Below are positions 63,601 to 64,000 of a stretch of DNA of 64,000 nt, one piece after another; the first letter of the stretch is position 1, and each line of letters opens with the position of its first letter. Under the pieces are notes generated by a model. It had not been told where the DNA came from. It saw only the letters and a program-made list of their open reading frames with translations, and ran no database searches. The translations under genes were made by a program, and so were the position numbers. The DNA comes from Setophaga petechia (Eukaryota; Chordata; Aves; Passeriformes; Parulidae): positions 9,860,503 to 9,924,502 of the forward strand of contig JANCRA010000007.1 in assembly GCA_024362935.1 (NCBI GenBank), read 5' to 3'.

Positions 63601-64000
63601 GCTAGTAACTAACTAGAATTAGTAATATTTTTTTAAGTGATAAAGTTTAGTTCTTCTTTAATTCTTAGGTAATATTGTGTTCTAGTATTTTTAGGAGGTC
63701 TGGCATTGACAGCAATGCAGTCGTGAGTGAATTTGAAGTCTTTCAGCATCTGTGCATTCTTTCCCCCTTTCTGAAATGGAAATGATAATACTTCTAGTTC
63801 TAATCATGTTAATTCCTATTTCAAAAGTGCCTGGCTTTAAAAATACAGATAACAATTTTTCCTTTAAGTTTTTTCCCTTTACTCCTATATTACTTCATGG
63901 TTGATAGGTTTACAATATAATTTTAATTATTTTCCAGGCTAACTTTATCTGTTTCAAGTTAAATCACCATCATTGGTGACCATCCATTTACCTCAATTGA

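Larger units (their letters stand above)
45901..64000. other. GRID1 5' flank: no gene recognised
   Basis: Eighteen kilobases of AT-rich sequence with low-complexity tracts and no coding exon I can identify on either strand. In mammals the next gene upstream of GRID1 is WAPL, in the same orientation; I looked for its conserved C-terminal coding sequence near the right edge and did not find it. Frames reach about 120 codons and look random. Stretches at about 47,560-47,660, 51,230-51,350 and 58,370-58,510 have the dense motif texture of conserved noncoding elements. Confidence 0.5.

Noticed and set aside
60600..64000. End of the neighbouring WAPL gene at the right edge
   Set aside because: No coding frame resembling the conserved WAPL C-terminal domain is visible; the gene may start beyond the window.
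1..64000. CRISPR arrays, operons, prokaryotic mobile elements, tRNA or rRNA genes
   Set aside because: No regularly spaced direct repeats, no tightly packed coding frames, and no tRNA- or rRNA-like sequence was recognised; the sequence is a vertebrate intron and flank.

Overview
This is a vertebrate nuclear window, most likely from a bird. It is AT-rich, almost free of mobile elements, and crossed by one very CpG-rich block at about 41.4-45.9 kb. The only interspersed repeats I can recognise are 3' ends of CR1-type LINEs, which fits birds and other sauropsids and not mammals. I see no bacterial or viral genes and no operon structure. The order of bird cannot be settled from this sequence.

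The one protein-coding gene I can support is GRID1, which encodes the glutamate receptor ionotropic delta-1 subunit (GluD1). It lies on the minus strand and only its 5' end is present. Coding exon 1 (44257-44335) encodes the signal peptide and the first mature residues. Coding exon 2 (42061-42216) encodes the start of the extracellular amino-terminal domain. The two exons are joined by a 2,039-base intron with consensus splice sites and matching phase (the glycine codon is split G|GT). Everything left of 42060 is intron 2, which runs off the left edge; exon 3 is not visible.

Layout: 1-42060 is GRID1 intron 2, mostly AT-rich and unique, with two CR1 fragments, homopolymer tracts, two perfect palindromes, three hairpins and one small GC-rich patch near 9.4 kb. 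The CpG-rich block at 41.4-45.9 kb holds both exons, intron 1, the presumed promoter and 5' leader, a short uORF overlapping the main start, poly(dA:dT) tracts and an interrupted (TA)n repeat. The region 45.9-64 kb is the 5' flank of GRID1. It is AT-rich and I recognise no exon in it.

Nearly all open frames outside the two exons look like chance. The long ones at 41.4-45.4 kb exist because stop codons are rare in GC-rich DNA. I found no undescribed multi-gene system. The points most worth a second look are the promoter and 5' leader (uORF, poly-A tracts, TA repeat, possible divergent transcript) and a few intronic palindromes and hairpins in stretches that look like regulatory sequence.
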